Shown: in pieces, positions 54,843-64,000 of the stretch
How positions within the stretch are numbered: position 1 is the first letter of the stretch
Layout: every line of letters starts with the position of its first letter
Origin: Microbotryomycetes sp. JL201
Taxonomy: Eukaryota; Basidiomycota; Microbotryomycetes
DNA: 64,000 nucleotides
Assembly: GCA_033819885.1 (NCBI GenBank)
Contig: JAQYUZ010000045.1
Span: 1 to 64,000, forward strand
Direction: 5' to 3'
Notes under the pieces: model-generated
The model's database searches: none
Told to the model about the DNA's origin: nothing
What the model saw: the letters and a program-made list of their open reading frames with translations, nothing else
Position numbers and translations under genes: made by a program

Positions 54843-57282
54843 ATGAAGATGCTCGCGGTGGCAGCGGCGAGCGCTGCCGGGGTCGTAATTGGCTGCAGCG
54901 CGTTTCCTCAGCGTCCGGTTGCGACATTCCTCCCGGCTGAAGAGCGCACTCACAAAGCCTCCTCGTTCGGGTTCCTGACAGACAGGGTAGTGAATTTCGC
55001 ACCGCTCAACTCGACCGCCGGAAACGCGACAGGATGCACAATTGACCGAACTCGCGCACCGGGCGACCTGGCGCAGTGTGGCAACGCAACCTTGTTTGAA
55101 ACGTTTCGACCCAAGGCTCGAGTGCTCGCGCGTGAAGGTTACATGAACGACCCCATGACAATGTATCAACGCGCAGACGGAAGCGTACACATAGGCTACC
55201 AATGTCACCCGCAGCACATCCAGGCAAGTTCTCTCGTTCAAAGCTGTCTTTGCCACTTTTGCTGGGCTGGCTGACCTCATAAATGCAGTGGGGCAATATC
55301 AGTCAGTGCGCTGCCACAACGACAGACTTTGTCACCTTCAACGATCTCGGCACCAGCGAGGAACCTCGAACGATCGTATGTTACCATGCGCCCTTTTACG
55401 AAAGTGTCGACCGAGCTAACCCCGACTTGCGCCAGTACCCTTCAATGATCTACGATATTCGGGGCGTCTTTGATGGAACAGTCCTCAGAGGCCAAGGGCC
55501 GAACGGCAGCGATGCCCTCTTGTACACTTCAACCCACCCCGGTCCGCTTGGCGCCACTGTAAACGAGACAGAGGGCGTCGAGACGCAATCAGTTGGTGCG
55601 CGTAGCTTCTACAGATGTGCCAGGCATGTCCTGACCCCTATTGTACAGCTTACACATTTGATGGCGGCGAGTCCTGGACAAAGCTGCCGTTCGGAGCCGG
55701 AGGCAATCCTGTAATCTACAATTGGCCTATGCAAAATCTCAGTCAGTCCCGCCCGTCGAATTGAAGGATGACCGCTTGGCAGCTGAGATACTCTGCATTG
55801 TTGTCAGCCGGCTTTCGTGACCCGTACATCTTTTCATCGCCGCGGTTTGCCGCCTTGCTCAACGCCGCCAACGCCACCGCCAATTCGACCGCGAACGGTA
55901 CGCAATCGGACATCTTTGCGACGATATCCGGTGGTGTGCACGGTCAGGGCTCCAAGTTGTTCTTGTATCGCCAGTGCGAGACGGGTAACGTCATTGACTG
56001 GGACTACATTGGTCCGCTGATCGAAACGGATGCTCGTCAGAGCTGGTCAGCCTGGTCTGGCAATTACGGTACCAATTTTGAGACTGCCTCTGTCAATCGA
56101 TTGAACGCATCTGGCGACGCTTTCGATACCGGCGACGATGCTACAGCCGTCGATTTCATTTCAATGGGCACGGAGCAAGGTCGACCGGACCATCAAAACC
56201 ATTGGCCGCTGTGGGCTGCAGTCAACCATTCATTGACAGAGCAAGGCTATATTACCTCAGAGATTCTGTATAGCGGTGTGACAGACTGGGGCCAATCGTA
56301 CGCATTCGTCAACTTTCCCTACCAGGGCAAGCGGCAAATTTCAATCGGATGGACGTACGAAGACGATGAAGACTTGGTGCTGGCAAAGCAGCAAGGTTAC
56401 TCTGGGGCCTTCACCACTTTCCGCGACTTGTACGTCAAGTACGTGCGGAATGTCGACCCGGATAACAACGAAGGTTTGAATGAGCGCGGCTCCTGGCGAG
56501 TCATCAATGAGACGGACGGGTCAATCTCAGTTCAAACACTCGGTCAGAAAATCGTACCAGAGACGTTGTTGGGATGGAAAGCAGGATCGGACGTCTCAAA
56601 CCAGCCTCCGACTTTGTTGAACAGTTCGGGTTTCGTGCCTCTCCAAGTTCAGCCCAAAGATCGATTTTATGTCGTCAGCGCGCAATACACGTTCGCAAAC
56701 GATTCGAATTCGGCCGTCGGTATGCGTGTACTGGCTTCGAGCCAGGAGTATACAGACATTTTGTGAGCAAAGCTGGGCTGTCACGGAAAGTTTGTGACTA
56801 AGCCGAGTTTTTTCTCTTTTCAGATACAACCCATCGACCCAAAATTTGACCATCAACCGAGACATGAGTAGTTTGATCCGATCTTGTGAGCAGTGCGCGT
56901 CATCCTTGCTCGAAAACTCGCTGACGAGTGACGTTCGAGTGCAGACGGCACACAAACGGAAGTGGCGAAACTTCGATTGTGGAAGACGACAGACAGTAAT
57001 GTTCGCACACTCAACCTCACCGTTGTTGTCGACAACTCTGTACTGGAAGTTCATGCCAATGACGAGGCCATTATAACGACACGCGTGTACCCGTGGCTGA
57101 CAAATTCGACAAATGCCGGCTTGCTCGCCGAGAACGTGACAGGCACACCCGTTTCGGTGTCAAACATTGAGTTGTGGGACGGTCTGGTGAACGCTTGGCC
57201 TGACCGGGCAGCCAACTCGAGTCGAGGTCTCGTTTGGGATGGACCGATCGCCTCAATTTGGGGCTATTGGACAGGCATCTAA
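54843..57282 (+). CDS. Secreted glycoside hydrolase family 32 enzyme
   Basis: GH32 enzymes split (or transfer) fructose from sucrose, inulin or levan. Exons 54843..55223, 55289..55595, 55649..55741, 55808..56762, 56824..56885 and 56945..57282 give 711 residues. The start MKMLAVAAASAAGVVIGCSA is a good signal peptide. The catalytic nucleophile motif is EGYMNDPMTMY, the transition-state Asp lies in GFRDPYIF, and NYGTNFETAS probably carries the acid/base Glu, in the order of the family. A C-terminal beta-sandwich follows (TLNLTVVVDNSVLEVHANDE), ending IWGYWTGI. Many NxS/T sites fit a secreted glycoprotein. Intron 1 (55224..55288) starts CAG|GCAAGT (GC-AG). The sequence does not tell invertase from inulinase or fructosyltransferase. 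Confidence 0.88.
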
Positions 57283-57388
57283 GCTTGAACCGTTGCAGAT
57301 ATGAATCAGCTTACAGGCTGTGTAATTGATCTAGTCTCTTGATTGCAATAGAAAGCGATCTTGGCCATCGGCGGAACGTGCTCCAGGC

Positions 57389-59977
57389 ATGTTCCGTGCG
57401 TCGTTCAAGCGTTCATCGAGACGATCTGCTCGCTCGTCAGCCAGCGATTGGCATTGTCAAGAGCTTCGTTCTGCCCTTTGTCGGTATAATAGCAGTTTGG
57501 CATCGACCCCGATTGTAAACGGTGTACTCTTTCGCCGTTCAAGCTCAGGAGGCTCGGGCTCGGAATTTCCGACGTTTGCTCGCTCTTCAGCAGGCATGTG
57601 GTCACCCACGCTGCAGTGGGCTCGACGCCGCATGTCTCAACAACAGGGCTCCGAGGCTGAAGCCACAGGTCCTGACGTGGTCAATCCGTTCGCCCGTACG
57701 TCACCATCCTTGCCCGACGCACCTGCATCGCCAGCGGTGCCTGCCGGCTCGACTCGTTCCGAAGTCGAGGGTTTCGATTCTAGAGATCAGCAAGGCAGGA
57801 CACGTGCGTACTCGGCCGCATCCGAGCTGTCGTCGACAGGCGATTCGATCTTGAGCTACCAGTGGCCGCAGACGAACGCGCACGGCTTGGACGAAGGAAG
57901 CAGCGTTATTTCGTCACCTGCAACAGGAGCAACTCGGAACATTCCCGAAACGAGATTGCATCCGAGCGCGACCGACCATGGTTTTTTGTGTGAGGTTGTT
58001 GGAGTGGGCTGTTTGGCGTCGGATCGAGTGTTCTGGCCAGTCACTTGGCAACAGCTCGTCAAACTCTTGCTTGAACGTCAGTGCTTCTAGCTTAAGAGGC
58101 TCCTGTCGATTCTAAACCTTGACGAACGCAGCCGAAACAGCCGCATCACTTCCTGTCGGCCATGTTGTTCATGACCTCTGCGACGCTGTCCGAAGTGAGT
58201 GTCAAGTGATAGCAATTTATGTGTGCGGTTCTGAACCAGTTTTTTTCCGACAGTGCGCATGCAAGCCGATCCAGTGGCGTTCCGTCACCAACTCGGCGTC
58301 GACCCAGTCTCATCGGGACAAGACTTGCAGCAGCCGCAATCTGTGACTGCCCCGGCTCGAAATGCCGTAATTTCGTCCATACAGGACTTACACCCTTACC
58401 GAAACAGTCAGCATGCCATATCCGACTTGTCTGTCGCGTCTTTTCCCCGATACGAGCCGCCGCCGCTTCACGAAGATACGCGCTCCCTGAATAGCTTTCG
58501 CATGTACGATGAGAAGCTTACAGGCTACGGTGCTCATCGCCAGCGATACAAGACTTTTGAAACGAGCGAGGTCCAACGAGCTTTCGCTCTGTCGGTCTCG
58601 ACACGCGATCAAGGCGTGTCTGACGGACCTGCTCACTTGGACGACATGACGCCTCGAACCAATTCTTTTCATAGACAGATCTACTCGTCCGGTAATATGG
58701 CGCAGGCGACGTGCGATCCAAGCACGGTTTACCCTACCGAACATTTTGGTCCTAGCACGGACGCGACCGGTGGACGACACGTGACAGCTGAATCTAACGT
58801 AATGTTTGATCATTCCTATGACGGCCGAGCTCAGTCGTATCATCCTGCGCCATCAGAGAGAGGTCAAGACGATCCGTCACTTGACGACCTCGAGATGCCT
58901 CCGTTGCCACCGATCCCGAATCGCGACGACTTTGTCAACTATGGACGTCACGCAGTCAAGCGATTGAACCCATCTATGGAACATTACTACTGGGATGAGG
59001 ATCATCAACATTTGTATCCAGCCGGACCGGGAGGAACGTTTCATGGTCGGGGCGAGTTGTTGACGTTTCCAGCTCAAAGTTACTACCAAGTCTTCAAAGA
59101 CAAGAATGCACCGCCTCTAGTTCCAAGTGACCCGTTGCCGAGAGCAAACGAATGGATCAGGTCGCAAGTTTGCGTGAGAGAGTGTGTGGCGTTTAGGATG
59201 GAAGGTAAACGACCTGCCACGATCCGTCAACATTTTGCAACGTGCAAGCACAGGGACTCGCTCGGATCTGATCCGCTAGGCAGGTTGTGCGTATTGCAGA
59301 TCAAGGCGAGCCGGTGAGCCTTCAAGTTATTAGCCGCTGCAGCGTTTGGATTGAGCACGACTTATCCATCCGTGGAACCGCAGACAAGTCAAACAAGAAG
59401 CGAGAGCTCGAAGCAGAGTAGGAGACTCTGAAGAAGACAGCCGACGTTCCAATTCTCGCGCCGGTTCGGTCCGCTCATATGCTTCTGCATTCGACGAAGA
59501 TGACGATGCAAGTCACGTCAAACAAAAGCCGCATTCGAACTACTGACATCCGTTTGAGTCTCAAGGACGAGTTTGTGTCAGGTGGTCAGAGGTCCCGCAG
59601 AAAAGGTCGCAAGTCAGACAGCTCGCGACAACGATCAACGTCTGGTGTCAGTTCCACAGTCCCATTCGAGCCAGCTCTTGCTGAGACGGCATACCAAGAG
59701 AAGACTTCGACGGAAGGCGAGATGTCTGTGGACTTCCCCGTTGGCCCTTGGTCAAATTCAACGATCTCACGAGTGAGTGACGCCTTGGCTTGAAATGAAT
59801 TAATTGCGACAGTGTTGACGATCGGTACAGCCGTGGCCCGGTCAAATGCACACATCATCCGATGCCGGACCACTCGCGACAATTCGTGCACACCAACGTC
59901 AGTCACAGCAGCGCACGAGCTTCCAAGTGTTGGCAGAGAACGCAGAGCCTGCTTCGTTCTTGTCGATGGAAGAGTGA
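57389..59977 (+). CDS. Unrecognised protein with possible Cys/His site
   Basis: I do not recognise this protein. Exons 57389..57989, 58132..58194, 58254..59313, 59384..59516, 59566..59772 and 59831..59977 join in phase to 736 residues. It is largely disordered and Ser/Pro/Asp-rich. One ordered-looking part (about residues 480-575) holds a proline string (MPPLPPIPNRDDFVNYG), an aromatic segment (MEHYYWDEDHQHLYPAGPGG) and a Cys/His cluster (CVRECVAFRM...HFATCKH), which could bind zinc as C-X3-C-Xn-H-X3-C-X-H. The tail is acidic, then basic (SRRKGRKSDSSRQR). The end (VLAENAEPASFLSMEE) was reached only after adding exons 5 and 6; the exon 4 donor (CAC|GTCAAA) is weak. In exon 1 another frame encodes a hydrophobic stretch near 57440-57520, so the N-terminus may be modelled wrongly. 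It is convergent with ILV5, 289 nt away. Confidence 0.6.
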
Positions 59978-60266
59978 CAAGAAAGCAAGTGGTAAAGCTC
60001 GTCTCTGACGCGAATCGTAGTGTTTCGTCTGTTGTACGCTGTACTCTAGAGCATTGGGGCAACGATCACTAGCTTTCCAGCAAAGCTCTCTTCTCGACGG
60101 TAGCAAAGCTTTCGGCGACCCGCGCACAACGGCATGGCAAGAAAGAGAATTGAAATACAACGGGGCTTGGCGTCAAAGAAGATTTGCCATTTTTGTGTGG
60201 GCGGTCCACCTTTCTATCACATCCACGTGAAAAAGCAACCAGGCTCGATAGGAATGGGCCTCTCGC

Positions 60267-62174
60267 TTAGGCATTCTCGGGCCTCAGCTGCCTGACAGTC
60301 TTTCCTGCCCTCCAGATCTCTTGTGCGTCAATCTCGTCAAGCTCCTTCTGGAAGTCCTCGCGGTACGTCTTGCGGCCGTTGAACTCGAGCGAGCGACGGG
60401 TCTCTGAGCCATCCCTGACAGACTTGTATAGAGCCTCGAAAACGGGACGGTTGGCAGCTTCAAACTTGGGGGCCCAGTCGAGGGCACCGCGGCGAGCGGT
60501 AGTAGAGCAAGCGGCGAACATGTAGTCCATGCCGTGGGCGCCGATCAATGGGAACAAGGATTGGGTGGCCTCCTCGACCGTCTCGTTGAAAGCCTCCGAG
60601 GGCGAGTGTCCGTTCTCGCGCAGGACCTTGTACTGAGCAAGGAACATGCCCTCTGCGAACGGTGACTGGTCAGTGTACTGTACCAAACAGCTACGCAGTA
60701 GAGTAGAACTTACGAATACCACCCATCAAGACACCGCGCTCGCCGTACAAGTCAGAGTAGACCTCCTTCTCGAAAGTGGTCTCGTAAGCGTAACCGGTGC
60801 CGACGGCGACAGCGAGGGCTCGGGCCTTCTCCATAGCCTGCGAATGTTCGAAACTTCAGTACTCGAGGACTTTTTGTCCCTGAGAATTTTTAAAATATTC
60901 ACCTTGCCGGTGACGTCCTGGTGAACGGCGATCGAGGCGTTGATGCCACGGCCCTCCTTGAACAAGGTGCGGACCGTTCGGCCAGAGCCCTTGGGGGCGA
61001 CGAGGATGACATCAACGTCAGGCGGGGGGACGACGCCGGTGTCGTCCTTGTAGACGACCGAGAAGCCGTGGGCAAAGTAGAGCGTCTTGCCCTTGGTCTG
61101 CGAGGATGCGCGAGGTCAGCGGACTCGAAGCGACCATGTCGTAAACACTGAGCGCTTCAACTGACAATCAAAGGCTTGATTTCGGGCCAGGTCTGCGATT
61201 GGGCAGCGTCCGACAACAGGTTCATGATGACGGTGCCACGCTTGATGGCCTCATCGATGGGGAACAAGTTCTTGCCGGGGACCTGTTTTGCAGTGCAAAG
61301 GTCAGCTTTGGCATGCAGAAAGTTGGCGCACGCTGCTCCGCCTGTCACAGCGGCGTCCACCACGGCTAGCCGGATGTGTGGACGAAGCCGAGGGACCGCC
61401 GCCAAGCTTGTGGAGAGAGCCAACGTGTTTCCTACGTACCCAGCCGTCCTCGATGGCCTCCTTCCAGGATTGACCGTTCTCGCGGACACCGACGATGATG
61501 TTGATGCCCTGGTCGCGGGCGTTCAAGCCCTGGCCGTGACCTTGCGAGCCGTAGCCGACTGTTGGCGCGCGGGCGGGCGGGCGAGGTCAGCTCGAGTGCA
61601 AGTGTGAGCCGACATCAAGCAGGACTGTTTTACGCACTCATGGCAAGAGTCTCGTCCTTGAGATACCTGTGTGCGCGAACGAGGCGTGTGAGCGGGAGGA
61701 TCGACCATCAGGACCCTCGCCAGGGCCGCGGGACGTACTCTTGAAGCTTGGGCAGAGGCCAGTCGGAGCGCTCGTAGACGACCTCCTCGGCATCTGTCAA
61801 GCACAACGGACAATGTCAGCGCGCTGCGTCGTCGAGTGGCGCGTCGCGAGCGTCGACTTGCCTGCGAACTTGAGCGTCTTGACTCCGCGAGTCTGTCGAC
61901 GACCGATTCCGGCACGGCACAGCAGTCAGCGCCTGTTCCGACCCGCGAGAAAGTGTTTCGACAGATGAGAGTGCCTTTTGGGGGTCACGCTGTGGCGCGT
62001 CGGCGCGGTGTGCGCTCGGTATCTCACCTGGAAAGCGACGCGGGCGGCGGCGGGCGCGGCCGCCTTTGCGCCGTTCTGCACGGCAACACGGCGCGCGACG
62101 GACGAGAACTGGCGGGCAGCGCCAGCTTGGCGAGCAACAGCCTTGAGCGCAGTGGCAGATTGGCGGAATGACAT
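60267..62174 (-). CDS. ILV5: Mitochondrial ketol-acid reductoisomerase (Ilv5)
   Basis: Second common step of valine and isoleucine synthesis, NADPH- and magnesium-dependent, in the mitochondrial matrix. Nine exons (62174..62028, 61892..61862, 61793..61739, 61666..61638, 61558..61440, 61282..61166, 61097..60903, 60837..60714, 60652..60267) give 400 residues; yeast Ilv5 has 395. The N-terminus MSFRQSATALKAVARQAG is a typical presequence. The NADPH loop is MIGYGSQGHGQGLNARDQG, followed by VIMNLLSDAAQ, LYFAHGFSVVY, VDVILVAPKGSGRTVR, the metal-site part YSDLYGERGVLMGGIQGMF and YMFAACSTTARRGALDW. Three exons are under 60 nt. Intron 61794..61861 starts GCAG|GCAAGT (GC-AG). A TGACTC motif on the coding strand lies about 50 nt before the ATG. 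Confidence 0.96.
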
Positions 62175-62578
62175 GGTTCGACAGACGTGAGGGAGCGGGA
62201 AAAAGGCCCGGCCAGCACGAAAGAGTCAAGCGCCGCGACGGCGACTGCGCACGCGCCCCAGCAAGTGGGCGGCGCACGCAAAACCCCGAAAGGTTGACAC
62301 ACAGCATTCAGTGGCAAGCACTCGGATCCAGTATCATCATACATCAACACCGCTCGGGAGAAAAATCGTATGAGCGGGAATCAAATGTCTGCCCGTCAAG
62401 ATCTAGCCAATTACCCGAGCGTCAAGCTTCTTTCATTTCAGTCACCCCTCCATGTGGGCAGGGAAGGCGTTTTGCGACCACTTCCGCGGCTATAAAATAA
62501 TGCCACCGGGAAAGAGCCAACAGCAGGATTCCGCACTCGAAGCGCTCTGTCAGGCGCCATGGTTGTCTGCCGGATAGC
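62175..62578. promoter_or_regulatory. ILV5 promoter region and 3' flank of TMLH gene
   Basis: A 404-nt gap upstream of ILV5 on the minus strand. It holds a GAGTCA at 62223-62228 (TGACTC on the ILV5 strand), the core of Gcn4/Cpc1-type sites. A tataaaataa at 62491-62500 lies on the plus strand, which has no gene start downstream, so its meaning is unclear. Confidence 0.4.
62223..62228 (-). promoter_or_regulatory. Candidate Gcn4/Cpc1-type site
   Basis: TGACTC on the minus strand about 50 nt upstream of the ILV5 start codon. Amino-acid synthesis genes in fungi are commonly controlled by Gcn4/Cpc1 through this core. A six-base match is frequent by chance, so support is weak. Confidence 0.25.
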
Positions 62579-64000
62579 TCAAGAAAACTCCGCCCAAGTG
62601 CCTGTCAATTTCTCGCCCTGGGACAATCCGAATCTCTTCCTGAGCCTCTGCCTTCTCTCGTCGTCGCGCTCGTCTTGCGGCCCAAATTGCTTCTTCAACC
62701 CGATATAACGTGACCTGTAATCATCATGGTTGACATACGCACCGCACAATCGGCGCAATCCCGTAAATGAAGATCGTCCGTGCAGCACTCGGTGGTTGTC
62801 GAAAACTGTGCGCGGGAACCGACCATGAGCGCCAAGGCAAAGGATCGTCCGAGAGGGAATGCCTTTTCACTCACTAACTGCGGTGCCCATTTGCATTTGT
62901 TGCCAAAGAGCACTCTCATCCGACCTGAGGATCGTCTCCCATACATGCAAAGCGTCATACCATTCGTCCATCTTGTCTGACCATTGCGAGCCTCTGCCGA
63001 CCACTCCTCTGTCGTCACCGTTCCATCTCACCTGAACGAGTTTGCCGTGCTCGTCATGGTTCAAAACGGGCATTCCAGCGAGCGGTCTCATGTACACGCC
63101 AGAAGGGATCGAATCTGTTCCCGTACCACTAGCGTGTGCAGGTACCGGAAGCGTAGAAAGAAGCTTGTACACGTCTGGTCTCTGCTCCTTGAGCTGCCGA
63201 GCTGCTCTGAAGCCGTCCACCAGCAAATTGTGGCCGCCTTTATGCGATGACGAGGGCGAAAGTAAGTGAAACATCTGAAGGCCGCAAGAGTCGGTAAAGT
63301 ATGTCGTGTCGGTATGCGCTTGCAAAAGCACGTCAGAGTAAGCCAAGTCGCCGTGCTTCAAGTCTGCCGTAAAGTCCCAGAAACCGCCATAATGTGTCTC
63401 GCGGATAAACGCGATCCGACGAATCAATTGCTCCGTCGCTTCTGGAGTCGGGGGAATGCCAGACACGAGAGAGAAACCAAACACGTGAATGCGATTGAGC
63501 CATTCGTACACGCCTCGCTCAGTCGTCATGACCTCGTCATAAGCCACGACAGGCAAGCTGTCGCGAATCGCACTCGTCCACAAAACTCGGCTACAGATGT
63601 TCAAGCATTTCAGTCTTGCTTGTGTGTACGTAGCGAATGGCAGGTCTCACTCGTCCTTGGATATCTCGCCAGGTAACGCTGGGGCATACGACTGCTCGAG
63701 TAGGAACGACCACGGAAAGAACGAATCGTAACTCTCGCCAGATCCCGGAACATTTGGCCCTGGGGAAAGAACACTCTTGTCAGCTTGTTGTGTTACTGCA
63801 ACGGCTTCACAGCCACGCACAAGAAACCGTCAAGCCCGACGAGCTCGACATGACATTTGATGGCCTGAGATTCCGCGGCAGCTGGGCGACAAGATAAGCA
63901 GAATAAGCACATCATGACAAGGGCAGACATGCAATTCGAGTGCCAAACATACGAGATAGGTGTCGACTAGCCTTTGCTTCGTGGCCGGATGAAACGAGCG
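62579..64000 (-). CDS. Trimethyllysine dioxygenase (carnitine synthesis), 5' end cut by window edge
   Basis: Fe(II)/2-oxoglutarate dioxygenase that hydroxylates trimethyllysine, the first step of carnitine synthesis (TMLHE-like). Exons seen: 62805..62579, 63590..62875, 63759..63651, 63881..63821 and 64000..63953, the last running off the right edge. The first visible residues are FHPATKQRLVDTYL, in the N-terminal zinc-domain region of the family. Then come GLTVSWPNV and FFPWSFLLEQSY, VFGFSLVSGIPPTPEATEQL and RETHYGGFWDFTADLKHGD. The iron-binding H-X-D is AHTDTTYF and the distal His lies in NHRVLHGRSSFTG. The ending GAYVNHDDYRSRYIGLKKQF is typical and separates it from gamma-butyrobetaine dioxygenase. 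All visible junctions keep phase. The true start lies outside the window. Confidence 0.9.

Noticed and set aside
59586-60062. 158-codon minus-strand frame
   Set aside because: It overlaps exons 5 and 6 of the plus-strand gene, whose splice signals and tail composition are better. The minus frame has no family resemblance.

Overview
The window reads as a compact, intron-rich nuclear segment of a fungus, most probably a basidiomycete. Genes are short, tightly packed on both strands and split by many small introns (mostly about 45-80 nt). These introns carry GTGAGT/GTAAGT-type donors, CTGAC/CTAAC-like branch sites and CAG acceptors. The gene set (RPS4, UTP4, PRE10, TIM10, ADE1, ILV5, CAR1, ERG26, BNA1, Y14, an intersectin-type endocytic adaptor and a trimethyllysine dioxygenase) is eukaryotic housekeeping. 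I cannot name the species. I found no rRNA, convincing tRNA, CRISPR array, transposon or virus-derived element. All exon models were assembled by eye from reading frame, splice signals and family conservation. Nearly all give intact frames of plausible length.

Layout, left to right. 1-9 kb: RPS4 with a 12-nt microexon, an unrecognised Ser/Pro-rich protein, a small twin-CX9C protein resembling complex I assembly factor NDUFAF8, a tubby-like-fold protein, and ADE1 of purine synthesis. 9-29 kb: UTP4 (90S pre-ribosome), a large DDX60-like SKI2-family helicase, a divergent SUMO-motif SNF2 translocase, and a convergent 1,806-residue intersectin/Cin1-like protein (EH, coiled coil, WH2, two SH3, DH, PH). 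29-38 kb: proteasome PRE10, TIM10, a seven-helix membrane protein, a coiled-coil protein head-to-head with BNA1 (NAD synthesis), and a disordered acidic-tail protein. 38-48.6 kb: an ACC-synthase-like aminotransferase with an apparent 1-nt frameshift, Y14 of the exon junction complex, arginase, threonine aldolase and an OPT-family transporter with a Cys/Gly-rich tail. 48.8-64 kb: a membrane-anchored class 3 lipase, ERG26, a secreted GH32 enzyme, an unrecognised 736-residue protein, ILV5, and trimethyllysine dioxygenase cut by the right edge.

The genes do not form a metabolic cluster. Several touch amino-acid and cofactor metabolism (arginase, threonine aldolase, ILV5, BNA1, ADE1, carnitine synthesis), others RNA and protein quality control (UTP4, Y14, DDX60-like, PRE10), but adjacency looks ordinary. 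The clearest window-wide oddity is splicing. Nine of about 140 modelled introns begin with GC rather than GT, each in a strong GCAAGY/GCGAGT context. There is also a 12-nt microexon and a probable ATG-only first coding exon. The best functional leads are the DDX60-like helicase and the SNF2 translocase sharing one short promoter region, and the seven-helix protein. I saw no clear evidence of a wholly new multi-gene system.
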